Shown here one piece after another: positions 1-10,500 of a stretch of DNA of 64,000 nt. This DNA comes from Posidonia oceanica. Its lineage: Eukaryota; Streptophyta; Magnoliopsida; Alismatales; Posidoniaceae. The notes beneath the pieces are model-generated. The model saw only the letters and a program-made list of their open reading frames with translations, was not told the DNA's origin and did not search any database. The stretch's first letter is position 1. The number at the start of each line of letters is the position of its first letter. The stretch covers positions 29,300,001-29,364,000 of the forward strand of contig JAZBRS010000039.1 of the NCBI GenBank assembly GCA_037176725.1, written 5' to 3'. The translations under genes were made by a program, and so were the position numbers.

Positions 1-1769
1 TCTGCTACAGTGCTTGTCGACCGCCGACTAGCACTGTTCATTTATTTTTCTTTGGTATAGTTTTAGATGTAAATATTGCATGTTTAGCTTAAGTTTTTCA
101 ATTTTTGCACTTTAGTCCTTCTATCATTTATTTTTGCTTAGTTTCTAATTGAATACTATGCCAAATTGCAGTTTTTATTTGTGTTTACCAGTATTTGCTT
201 TTCAGTCCTTCTACTGTGCTTTTCAGTTATAATATTTTGCAGTTTAGCCCCTCTGCTTTTGATTTTTGCATGTAAGTCCTGTCTTAAATCAATTAATTTA
301 TTTGCATTCATTTTACCATACTGCATTGCATTCTAGGTCCCTGCATGTTTCTGATTTTGCATGTAGGTCCATGCACTGTAGGAACTTAGCTTTTATTTTC
401 TTATTTTGCATACTGCATTGCATTTCTTTTCCTCTGATTTTGCATATTTGCATTTAGGTCCATTTTAAATGGACAGTAGCTGTTATGCATGTATTTTGGC
501 TTATTGTATTGCATTTTTGACCCTGTTCTTCTTAAAAATTGCACTGCAGTCCTGTTATCTGATTTTCAGAGCATGTTTTCCATATAAAATTGCATTTTTG
601 ACCCTGCATAATTTCAAAATCACACATAGGCCCTTGCATCTTTTGAAAAGTCATGTGAAAAGACCATTTTGCCCCTAGGTTGCATCCTAGCTCCTATGAT
701 TGCCAAATTGCATGCAGACCCTCCACTAGTATTCTCAGACTCCCCAGAACCTTGTTTTCTAGAAAATTTGCATTTTAGACCCCAATTTTTCCAAAATTGC
801 ACTCTGACTTCTTTTTTGTTTCAAAACCTCTTTCAAAGCATACCCTCTTTTCAAAACAACTTTCTGAGCCTAGTTTTTTGCAAAATGGACCCCTGTCCTC
901 TCCTGTTTTCAAAATCCTTTCCTGTGGGCCCTTGTTTTCTGGAAAATTTGCATTTTTAGCCCCTTTTCTTTTTCAAAATGCTTTCTGAACTCCTAGCTTT
1001 TCCCAGTTTCTGCTCTTTGCTTTTTCTTGTTCTTGCATGCATTCTGCATCCATCTAGTCTTGCATTTTAGCATCCTTTTGCACACACTAAGCACTTTTAG
1101 CTCCCTTTCACTTGGGAGGACCTTTTGCACATCCCTAGGAACTCCTGAACACCTAGATCTGTTCTTCTCCCCTGTTCTGGCCCTTCTGCCTTGAAGCTGC
1201 GATATCTTCCAATCCGGCCGTTGGATCTTCTCAAGTAAGCTGCCCAGGCGACCGCAGCGAAGCGCTCTTCAGCATGGACTAGACAGATCTCAGATCAGGC
1301 TCCCGGATTTCCAGGAATGTCCTCCTGAACCCCTGCATTGCATTCATTTGCATACCATTTGCACAGTTTTCCTTGTTTTCGCTTTCTGTCTCTTTGAGCA
1401 TGCAGAATAGGGCCTCCCCTTTCTGCTTCTATCTCCAAATCCTCGTTTCGCGTATTCCTGTGTGTTTTGTGTTGAGTTTTCCTTGGATTTACCACTTAAT
1501 GTGACTTTCTTCCTCCTTTTCCATGATCCGATCGCATCGCGAGCTTTGGGCAGCGTGCGAGACACACCGTGGAACGGTTTAGCGGGAAACAGTCGCAAAG
1601 AGGTGGTAATCCCTCCATTTGCACACTCTCCCCTCCGTAGGTCTTCACACCTACTCTGAGTGGTCCTAAACGACGTCTGTTCTTACACACACGTTGTTTT
1701 GCCTCTCCTTTGGCCTCTTTTGATCTTTTCTGCATTCTTGCATTCGCATGGCTTTTCTGAGATTTTCGC

Positions 1770-2030
1770 TTTGCTGTTTTGGCACCGTTTTGCGTGCCCA
1801 TCTATTTTCTTGCCTTGTTTTGCGCGTTGCCTTGCTTTCTCGCTTGTTTTGCGTGCCCGCTCTCGCTTTTGCACCGTTTTGCGTGCCTCTTTGCTTCCTT
1901 GTCTCGTTTTGCGTGTTGCCTTGCTTTCCCGCCTGTTTTGCCTGCCGGTTTTGTTCTTTTGCTCCGTTCCGCGTGCCTTTCTTGTTTCTCGCCTTGTTTT
2001 GCATGTTTTACGCCGTTTTCCCTTGCATGT
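1770..2030 (+). repeat. Minisatellite inside LTR S0
   Basis: This is a degenerate tandem repeat built on GCACCGTTTTGCGTGCC with units near 30 bp, less regular here than in the other LTRs. Open frames across it on both strands are by-products of the repeat and I do not call them genes. Confidence 0.7.
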
Positions 2031-2320
2031 CGATTGCATTGCATGGTTTTCTCGCTGTTTCGCTTTTTCGCCTGCATTTGCATATAGGGCTGTGATGCTT
2101 ACTGTCTGGAGTTCTCACGAGCTAGGTTTCGCCTGGTTCGGAACACGGACAGCGTAGCTGAGCACTTAGAGAGCACGTTTACTTCCCTGCTTTGTTTCTT
2201 CCCACTTAGAGCACACCTTGAGCATTCATTTAGGCATTTATAGGCACATAGGCATTCAATCCTGCATTTTCCTGCGTATGCGAGCGTAAGCCTAGAAAGA
2301 CCGATTCTCGGGCGTGTCGG

Positions 2321-2340
2321 GGGTGCCTAACACCTTCCCC
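2321..2340 (+). other. Conserved LTR motif (S0)
   Basis: GGGTGCCTAACACCTTCCCC lies about 320 bp before the LTR end. The same motif, with at most one or two changes, is at 6150-6169 (-), 7891-7910 (-), 21740-21759 (+), 26917-26936 (-), 41101-41120 (+) and 61768-61787 (+), so it is present in every LTR of the window. From memory it is common in Tat/Ogre LTRs. Its role is not known to me. Confidence 0.7.
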
Positions 2341-2662
2341 GCACGTAACAGGAGTCCTTGCCCTGTCTTCTGGCCCGCAATGACCATACTGCCCTTATCC
2401 TAGGCTAGAGTCATCTCATTTGCATTTGTTTGCATTTGTTTCCTTTGCATTGCTTTGCTTTGCATTTCTTGCTTGGTTTTGCATGTTAATTCACGCATTT
2501 ACCCCGGTTTTCCTTGTCTCCCGTTAATAGACATGGTGGCGACTCTGATTTGTCTTATCTTTCCTTTTTCTCCTCGATTTCAAGTGTTTTCGAGTTGAGC
2601 CTCTTCCTCGGATCCAATCGCCGCTGAAAATAGCGAGCCTGATTCCAATCGGGATCGCTACA

Positions 2663-4671
2663 GCAATTATCCGTCGAATGCTCCGGAGCTCGATGGTAAT
2701 CGCAATGCTTGCTCGCATCGTACCACCTCGGAAGAGGATTTGGTGGTGGGCGAGTTTCCGGAAGCCTCAGAAGCGACACAACTTGGGGAAAGACGGCGCT
2801 TAGCGGCTCACCAAGTGGGGTGAAGTCGCTCTTAGCGTGGCAAACTCGTCTCTGCCTAGGCTGTCGTCCTTGCTGAGCTGGTGCAATGTGATGCACTGGC
2901 TCAACGGTGACAGTGTGTGCAGTGGGTGCATAAATAGGTGCGGGCACCAGCAGAAAAGGGTCTAGCTGACTTTCTGCAAAGGCAGGCACCTCAGGAGGAT
3001 CGGCGCAGGCGACGGTGTGCTGCTCGGAGCAGTTGGAAGCAGAGTTGTTGCTGCTGTTGCTGCTACGGCAGTTGCTGGTGCTGTCGGCCTGCCTAGCCAG
3101 TGTAGAAAGTGCGGGAAAATGCCCACTCTATAGTGAGCTTTCCACGCGAGCGCCAGCCCTAATCAGCGATGCAAAACTAGTGATGTGCTGGATGCAAAGT
3201 AGAGTCCCAATCGCCGGCAGCACCCCTTTGATGATCATCTCGATAGAATCCTCCTCAGAGGGCCTATCTTTTACCTGGGCGGCTGTGGAGCGCCAGCGAC
3301 CGACATACTCCTCGAATGGCTCTTGGGGCCTCTGCCGGATGGCGACGACATCCTCCCTCTTGGGGATTAGGTCGAGGTTGAAAGCATATTGCTCAAGGAA
3401 AGCACGAGAAAGACCAGTCCAAGTCTGAACCGTAGCCGTGTCAAGGGATGTGAACCACCTGAGCACGTGGCCAGTTAAACTCTTCTGGAACAGGCAGATA
3501 AGGAGCCTTTCATCAGCCTGAAGCTGAGAAAGGTCCCCGTAATATGCCTTCAGATGGGAGATGGGGCAGCCTCTACCATCATATTTATCGAAGTCCAGGA
3601 TGCGGAACTTCGAAGGGAGTGTGGCCTTGGGAAAGAGACAGAGGTCGCGAAACTGGTAAGGCTGGTGGTCCTGGCCTTGCACTTGACGAAGTGCTCTCTC
3701 TAGATCACCCAACCTGGTAAGGAAGGCGTCAGAGGCTGCTGCTGGCGATGGTTGTGCAGTAGAGACAGGGACCACGTATGCTGTGCGGGTCGCGCGAGAG
3801 CGCTCCTCCGGATCCACCGTCACGCCACCTGGTGTTGTAGCGTGAAGGCCAGCATACCCATGCGAGGGTGCAAAGTGTGGTGATATGTATGTAGGAGTCT
3901 GAAGCTGATGCAAGGAAGATGGATAGATACTATGCTGTGCAGTGTAAGGTGTAGTGCGGGGGAGCAACAGCTATTGCATTGGCACGGTGCCGGACAACGA
4001 GCCTGAGCGGTGCTGTGCTCCTACCAATCCAGAAGATTGGCCACTAGAGGAAGGAGTTGCATGCAGTGCAAGGTGCTGTGCAGGTGCAGGAGGTTGATAA
4101 TGCACCCCCGTCGCCGGAGCTGTGAGGAGCCAGGGCGATGGAAAGGGCGGAAGTGCAGTGTAATGCACCTGCAGGGCTACAAAGGGCGGCACCGGAACCT
4201 CAGGGGTTGAATGGGAAGAGCAGGCCACAGTCAGGTCGAGTGCGAGAGCCATGCTTCGCAGCCTATCGGCCTTAGCCAATAAACGTTGCGCTTCCGAGGC
4301 AGAGAACGCATCGATCGACGGGCCAGGACGTGAAGAGGCGTCCACCAAAGGAGACGCGGAAACCAAGGAAGCAATGGGAGTGGATCCTACGCAAAGGGTA
4401 GCCGCAGAAGGCTGGACTCCCGAGACAGGAAGGCCCTGGGATGGAACAGAAGGCGACGCTCTTGGAGCCAAAGTGGCGGTCACTGCGGCAGACTCGGTGA
4501 CAAGCTCCAGGTCGGCTGGGGTCGACCCTTGATCCAGATAATGGGGCTGGAGGTCTCCTGCACCAGAATTGGAAAGGAGACGGGGGACGCCAAGGCAGGG
4601 GAAGGAGAGACCGAAATCGGTACCTCTCCTAACGCCAATGAGGAAGGAGGCTCGCCGGTATGCTGGGCCAT
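2663..4671 (-). pseudogene. gag: Element H gag (capsid/nucleocapsid), disrupted
   Basis: Gag of an LTR retrotransposon, which would build the cytoplasmic virus-like particle. The likely start is the MAQ methionine at 4671. M1, N and K gag also begin with MAQ. The first 40 or so residues are in another frame from the rest, so a frameshift lies near 4560. The following frame has a Pro/Ser-rich N-terminal half with an in-frame TAG at 3971-3973. It then has a typical retrotransposon capsid domain (about 3700-3150) with motifs such as YQFRDLCLFP, CPISHLKAYYGDL and RLLICLFQKSL, and another stop at 3128-3130. The zinc-knuckle-like part ends in HSTDNC, directly at the junction with LTR S0, which removes the C-terminus. 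Closest in the window to K gag. Confidence 0.85.
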
Positions 4672-5780
4672 AGTGGACGGCGAGCGAAAGTGAATAGATC
4701 TGCGACCGAAGGCAGGGACACAAGACCTAAAGAGAGCTACTGTCGGAGGTGATAGACAGCTCAGAGACAGAGAGGGATGCTCAGGAACCTAGCTGAAGGA
4801 ATCTGCACCTACTTGTAAAACAAATAAACGCGTTAGAGGTTGGATGCAAAAAGGAGTTAGTAGGGGTGGCATGATGCAGATGAATGCTCTAATATGCGCT
4901 CTCTCACTATGCATGTCCTGAGTACATGACCTACCAGGACGCACTCATGGGTAATGGGATTATGCAGACTCCAGGTCAGAATAAAGGCTCCCGTCTCGAC
5001 CCTGCCAAAGCTCAGGTATAACGGGTGGTGCATTGGTGGCCTCGACCCTGCTAGAAGCATGGGTGGTACCCTCTAATAACACCGACGCGACCCCTGGACA
5101 AGGGGGGACAAATCGACTAACTTGCGCCACGCCAAAGCACTAGGGGCAAGAGGCCAGGACTATCCTTCTCAGACTGTGGGTTGACTCAGGTGAGAAGAAT
5201 GCATGCTTTCTAATTACTGATGCAAATGCTTTAGAGTGTTTTACTTGCATTTTATTAACCAAGGGAAAAATTGCAAGTTTTGGCTCTAGTTGTGCTTAGA
5301 TGTTATTACTTTTGCTTTATTGTGGCTTTAAGATTAAGCAAAAGGGGAGCAAGCAAGTTTCTACTATCCTAGGCATAGCATATGCGAAGGGGAGAGAAAC
5401 AAGAAGTCATGGCAGGCAAGCAATTCACACAACAAGGCAAAAAGCATGGGCATGGCATGTGCAAGTGTATGTGGGCATGATAGTGAAGAGAAAACACTTA
5501 TCATAGCAAAAGGCAAGTATGCATAGTATGTGCAGGTGCAGTGGCATAGCAAATGTGCAGAGTAAAGCATTCATCACCCAAAAAGCATGTAAGGTGCCAA
5601 GCAATTATTTAGACATGTGATGCAGGAAAATGGAGCAGTGCAAGCAATCATGGCATAAAACAGGTAAATAAATAAGCAAGCAGGTAAGCAGGTAAGCAGG
5701 TAAGGCAAGTAGGAGCAAAGAAGCAAGCAAAACACAGAAGCAAGCGGCGAGAAGGCCAAGACGAAAGCCGGAGTCTGTCT
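4672..5780 (-). other. Element H 5' leader (untranslated)
   Basis: This stretch lies between the H primer-binding site and gag and has no convincing gene. It contains a block (about 5165-4905, read on the - strand) shared with the leaders of N (about 42180-42440) and K (about 25812-25560), including GGGTCGAGGCCACCAA. A short frame over the block (5060-4857) resembles one in K. The rest is A-rich with short repeats such as AAGCAGGTAAGCAGGTAAGC near 5680-5700. Confidence 0.7.
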
Positions 5781-5797
5781 CCCCAGCAGAGTCGCCA
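5781..5797 (-). other. Primer-binding site of element H
   Basis: On the - strand it reads TGGCGACTCTGCTGGGG, one base after the LTR end TACTACA. I recall the 3' end of plant tRNA-Arg(ACG) giving TGGCGACTCCGCTGGGG, one mismatch away. Ogre elements are known to use tRNA-Arg. The tRNA identity is from memory; the position next to the LTR is seen directly. Confidence 0.8.
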
Positions 5798-6444
5798 CTG
5801 TAGTAATCCTGAATTCTGATCGTCCATGCACGTTACCAAAGCTTGCGTGCACCAATCAAAATAGGCTCACTTTATGTGGCTGGATCCGAGGGAAGAAAAT
5901 CGACTCGGAAATGCTGGCAAAAGAAAAGAAAAGAAATAATAAGACAAAATCGGAGTTGCCACCAGGTCTATTGAATTGGAAGATAGGGAAAACCAGGGGT
6001 AAAGCATGAAAAGACATGCAAAACTAGATGCAAGGAGGGGCAAAGGGGATGCAATGCAAAGCTAAGCTATGCTATGCTAATACTCATGCCTAGGATAAAG
6101 AAAAGGTCGATGTGAGCCAAGAGAAAGGGCAAGGACTCCTGTTACGCACGGGGAAGGTGTTAGGCACCCCTAATACGTCAGAGAGTCGGTCTTTCTTAGG
6201 CAATCTCGCGCTAATGCAGGGAAATGCTAGCCTAATGCTTAAATGCCATGAATGCCTACTTGCTATGCATGGGAAATAAACGTGCTATCTATGTGCTCAG
6301 CCACGCTGCTAGTGTTCCGAACTGGGCAGACCCTGGTTCGTGAGAACTCCTAGGCAGTAAGCATCATAGCCCTAAATGCAGATGCAGGCGGTAAAGCAAA
6401 ACTACGGGGAAAACCAAGCAATGCAAACGACATGCAAGCGATAA

Positions 6445-6620
6445 AGCAAAGTAGGTGCGGAAAACGATGCGAAATGCGGAAAATAATGCGAGGCATGGAA
6501 AACGAGGCAAAGGGGCACGGAAAACAGTGCAAAGGGGCGCAGAAAACTATGCAAAGGAGCGGAAAAATGATGCAAAACATGAAAAAGGTGCAAAACACGG
6601 AAAACGGTGCAAAGCGGTGT
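6445..6620 (-). repeat. Minisatellite inside the H LTR
   Basis: Units of about 24-27 bp carry GCACCGTTTTCCGTGTTTTGC or relatives on the - strand. It is related to but distinct from the 30-bp minisatellite of the K and N LTRs, and lies at the same relative place, upstream of the conserved LTR motif. Confidence 0.65.
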
Positions 6621-6747
6621 GCAAAACTAAAACAAAGGGTTGGGCAACATGCATAGGGGTTGCAGCAAGCCAAAGAAGCAATAAAACGTGGAAAACGACG
6701 AGCGAAGCAAAATCGGCATTTTAAAGTGACTGTCAGCCATCTGCAAG

Positions 6748-7506
6748 CATTGGACGCTGGCAACACCAGCGTCCAACGTTGGACGCTAGCATTGCTGGCG
6801 TCCAACACTTGCTGGAGGCAGACAGCGTGCAATTTTTGGAAAACAGTGCATTCTAGCTACATGGATGCAATACAGATGCATGAATGCAACTAAATGGGTG
6901 CATGACATGCAGGACTAACCTAACAGAAGATTAGAGGAGGAATCAGAGCAAGGAGCAAGCCAGGATCAAAAATCAAAGCAAGCAGGTTGTTGGACGCCCC
7001 TAAGCATGGCGTCCAATGTTAGACGCCAAAGAGACAGGCGTCTAACACAGGCCAGAAGACAAAGAGACGAGGAAGCATACAAAAGGCAAATAGAAAATGG
7101 GAGCATGCATTTGGGCTACTGGATATGAGCATGGGGCAGACATGCAAGCAAGGGATCACACAAAAAAAGCCAAAACTTACCAGCTGCAGCATGTGCCAGG
7201 CCAAAGGCACAACCAGAACGTTGGACACAAGCTAGGCCGGCGTCCAATATTGGACGCCTGCACCAGCAGCGTTCAACGCTCTGGGAGGCACAATACACAA
7301 AAAACATGCATAAAATAACAAATAATCTAATGAAGGATGAAGAGCAGTTGCAAGGGAAGCTAAGCATGCATGGAAAACACAGGAGGCATGTAGGCAAATA
7401 GATCAGGGCATTATACAAGCCTTAAACAACAAAATGAGGGCCTGGGACGTTAGACGCTGGAGCCAGCAGCGTCCAACGTTGGACGTTGAAGGCCCTGGCG
7501 TCCAAC
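6748..7506. repeat. Four pairs of TTGGACGC dyads (H LTR, left half)
   Basis: Clusters at about 6748-6808, 6986-7046, 7209-7275 and 7443-7506 each contain two adjacent inverted repeats with outer arms GTTGGACGC and GCGTCCAAC. At 7017-7045 the arms read TTAGACGCC and GGCGTCTAA, so both sides changed together. Spacing between clusters is about 220-240 bp. Three further clusters lie in the other half of the same LTR. Confidence 0.8.
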
Positions 7507-7568
7507 GACCAAAGCATGCAAACCCACCTGTACTAAAGGGGGAACTTAGCTCTAACTCCACCTATATG

Positions 7569-7573
7569 CATGC
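7569..7573. repeat. Probable target duplication of K, left copy
   Basis: CATGC directly precedes the K element. CATGT (32479-32483) directly follows it. Four of five bases match, in line with a 5-bp duplication carrying one later mutation. Confidence 0.65.
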
Positions 7574-10500
7574 TGTAGTAATCCCAATCAAAATCAGGCT
7601 TACTATTAGCGGCGATGATCCAAGGAGGAGGGCTCAACTCGAAAACACTTAAAAAGGAAGAAAAGAAGAAGATAAGACAAATCAGAGTCGCCACCATGTC
7701 TATTATCGGGAGACAAGGAAAACCGGGGGAAATGCGTGAATTAACACGCAAAACCAAGCAAGAAATGCAAAGCAAAGCAATGCAAAGGAAAACAAATGCA
7801 AATACATGCAAATGAGATGACTCATGCTTAGGATAAGGGCGATATGGTCATTGCGGGCCAAAAGACTGGGCAAGGACTCCTGTTATGCACGAGGAAGGTG
7901 TTAGGCACCCCCGACACGCCCGAGAATTGGTCTTTCTAGGCTTACGCTCGCATACGCAGGAAAATGCAGATTTGAATGCCTAAATGCCAATGAATGCCTG
8001 AATGAATGCTCATAGGTGTGCTCTAAGTGGAAGGATGCAATGCAAGAAAGTAAACGTGCTGTCTAAGTGCTCAGCAGCGCTGTCTGTGTTCCGAACCAGG
8101 CGAAACTTGGTTCATGAGAACTCCAGACAGTAAGCATCACTGCCCTATATGCAAATTCAAGCGAAAAAGCAAAACAACGGTAAAACCAAGCAATGCAAGC
8201 GACATGCAAGAGAAAACGACGTAAAACACGCGAAACAATGCAAGAAACGAGAGCAGCACGCAAAACGGTGCAAGAAAACAAGACGGGCACGCAAAACAGT
8301 GCCAGAAGAGAAGCGGGCACGCAAAACAGTGCCAAAGACAAAGTGGGCATGCAAAATGGTGCCAAAAACAAAGCGGGCACGCGAAACGGTGCCAAAAACA
8401 AAGCGGGCATGCAAAACGGTGCCAAAAGTGAGGTGGGCACGCAAAACGGTGCCAAAGACATAGCAGGCACGCGAAACGGTGCCAAAAGCGAAGCGGGCAC
8501 GCAAAACGGTGCCAAAGACAAAGCGGGCACGCGGAACGGTGCCAAAAGACGGAATAAAACCTCGGCAAAACCACACAGATGCAAATGCAAGGAAAAAAGA
8601 TCAAGGGAAGCGAAAGGAGAAGTAAACAGTGCGTGTGTGAGGACAGGCACTGTTTAAGGGCCACGCAGAGTAGGTGTGAAGACCTACACTGGGGAGAACA
8701 AGCAAGTGGAGGGATTACCACTGCTTTGTGACTGTTTTCCACTAAACCGCTCCACGATGTGTCTCGCACGCTGCCCAAAGCTCGCGGTGCGATCGGATCG
8801 TGGAAAAGGTGGAAGAAAGTCGCAATAAGTGGTGAATCCAGGGGAAACACAACACAAAACACTTGGGAATACGCGAAACGAGGAACGGAGTTGATGGATA
8901 AGAGGAGGAAGTCCTATTCTACATGCTCGAAGAAGCAAAAAGCGAAAACGGTGCATGCAATGCAAATGATGTGCAAATGAATGCTGTGCAGGGGTTCAGG
9001 AGGACATACCTGGGAAATCTGAAGCCTGATCTGAAATCTGCTTGCTCCATGCTGAAGAGCGCTCCGCCGGGGTCGTCTGGGTAGCTTGTTTGAGAAGATC
9101 CAACGGCCGGATTGGAAGATATCGCAGCTTCAAGGTAGAAGGACCAGAACAGGGGAGAAGAACAGATCTAAGTGTTCAGGAGGTCCTAAGGGTGTGCAGA
9201 CAGGTCCTCCCATGTAAATGGGAGCTAAAGAAGCTTTAAGTGTGTGCAGAGGATGCAAAAAGCTAGAATGCATGAATGCAAATGCATGCAGAAAGCAAGA
9301 AAAGACTCAGGAGGGATTTTTCAGAAAGTTGGGGGTTCGAATGCAATTTTTGAAAAGATGGGGGTCTAAATGCAAAGGTTTTGAGAAGTTTGAGGCTTTC
9401 ATGCATGGATTTTGCAAAAAGGAGGGTCTGAAAGCGATTTTGCAAAGGGCAGGGTTTGAAATGCAATTTTCCAAAAGGGGTATGCATCAGGACAAGTTTT
9501 GAAAACATGTGGCAAGTTGAAGATGCAATTTTGAAATCATTAGGGTTCAAAATGCAATTTTTCCAGAAAAACAGGGTCCTAAGTAGTCTGGGAATGCAAA
9601 TGGGGACCTACATGCAATTTTTCAAACATGTGGGGCTAAAATGCAATTTTTGAAGGAAAATATGCATTTAAATGATTTTTATAAGCATGCTGAGGACCTA
9701 TGTGTAAATTTCAAATCATGCAGGGTCAAAAAATGCAATTTTTGAAGCAAAATATGCATTAAGGGGGCAGACAGAGGACTGACATGCAATTTTTAAAATA
9801 TGCAAGGTCAAAAATGCAATTTAATAAGCTAAATATGCATTAAAATGATTACTCTGCATTAGAAAGGACCTACATGCAAAAATCAGAAAACAGAGGGGGG
9901 AAAATGCAATGCAACAAGCAAAAATGAAAAATAAAACCTAAGTTTTACAGGACAGAGGATCAGGATGCAAATACCGAAAATAAAGGGGACCCAGAATGCA
10001 ATTTCATATGGCAAAATTCATGCATTAAATTAAATTAAGCTACTGCAGGACTTAAGTGCAAAAATCAAAAACTGGAGGGCCAGAGTCTAACTTATTACTG
10101 AAGAACAGCACAGTAAAAGGACCAGAAAGCAAATAAGGAGAACCACAAACATTTCATGCAATTTAATATAGTTTCAGTTCAGAAATCAGCAGATTAAATC
10201 AAATAAAGGACTGGAATGCAAAATAACAAGAACTCAGACCAGAAATGCAATATTTAACGAAAAACTTAGATATCTGGAAAATAAAGGAACAGTGTATTGG
10301 CCGACGGCCATGGACACTGTTGCAGCAAGCTGCCAATGTCCATGAACGCCGGCACAGGGATGTTGGAGCAGCGCAGGCCGGCGGGGAGGCATCTCCAGGT
10401 CCTGACGGAGGTCAGACGACGGTGGCGGAGCTCAACGCGGGCTGGAGCGAGCCGGAGAAGCCACCGAAGGTCTGCAGAGCTTCAGAAGCGCGTTCCGGGC

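Larger units (their letters stand above)
1..2662 (+). mobile_element. S0: partial Tat/Ogre-type LTR, left end outside window
   Basis: This is the 3' part of a long LTR on the + strand. It aligns along its whole length with the last 2.8 kb of the complete LTR at 16166-22076. It has the same order of parts: degenerate GCATTTTAGNCC repeats (about 60-1100), a block with splice-like ends (1315-1640), a minisatellite, the conserved motif at 2321-2340, and the U5 end with GTGGCGACTCTGATTTGTC near 2534. The LTR stops at 2662 with GGATCGCTACA. What follows is gag coding sequence of element H on the other strand, not a primer-binding site. It is therefore a solo LTR or a 3' LTR inserted in H gag. The expected 5-bp target duplication is GCAAT (2663-2667), and its partner would lie left of the window. 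No coding function. Confidence 0.85.
5799..7573 (-). mobile_element. Element H 5' LTR, 3' portion
   Basis: This LTR ends on the - strand with GGATTACTACA at 5799. The preceding 50 bases (GATTGGTGCACGC, GTGCATGGACGATC) are shared with the LTR ends of N. It carries the conserved motif at 6150-6169, a minisatellite (6445-6620) and four pairs of TTGGACGC dyads. At 7573 it is cut by insertion of K and resumes at 32479-34020. Both halves carry the same dyad family, which supports their former contiguity. The total LTR is about 3.3 kb. No gene is seen. Confidence 0.85.

Noticed and set aside
8063..8862. Long overlapping open frames over the LTR minisatellites (also 1660-2157, 20752-21505, 27090-27889, 40216-40947, 60776-61613)
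   Set aside because: They arise because the repeat unit is 30 bp, a multiple of three. The predicted proteins are Cys/Phe/His or Lys/Arg/Gln runs that appear in several frames on both strands at once.
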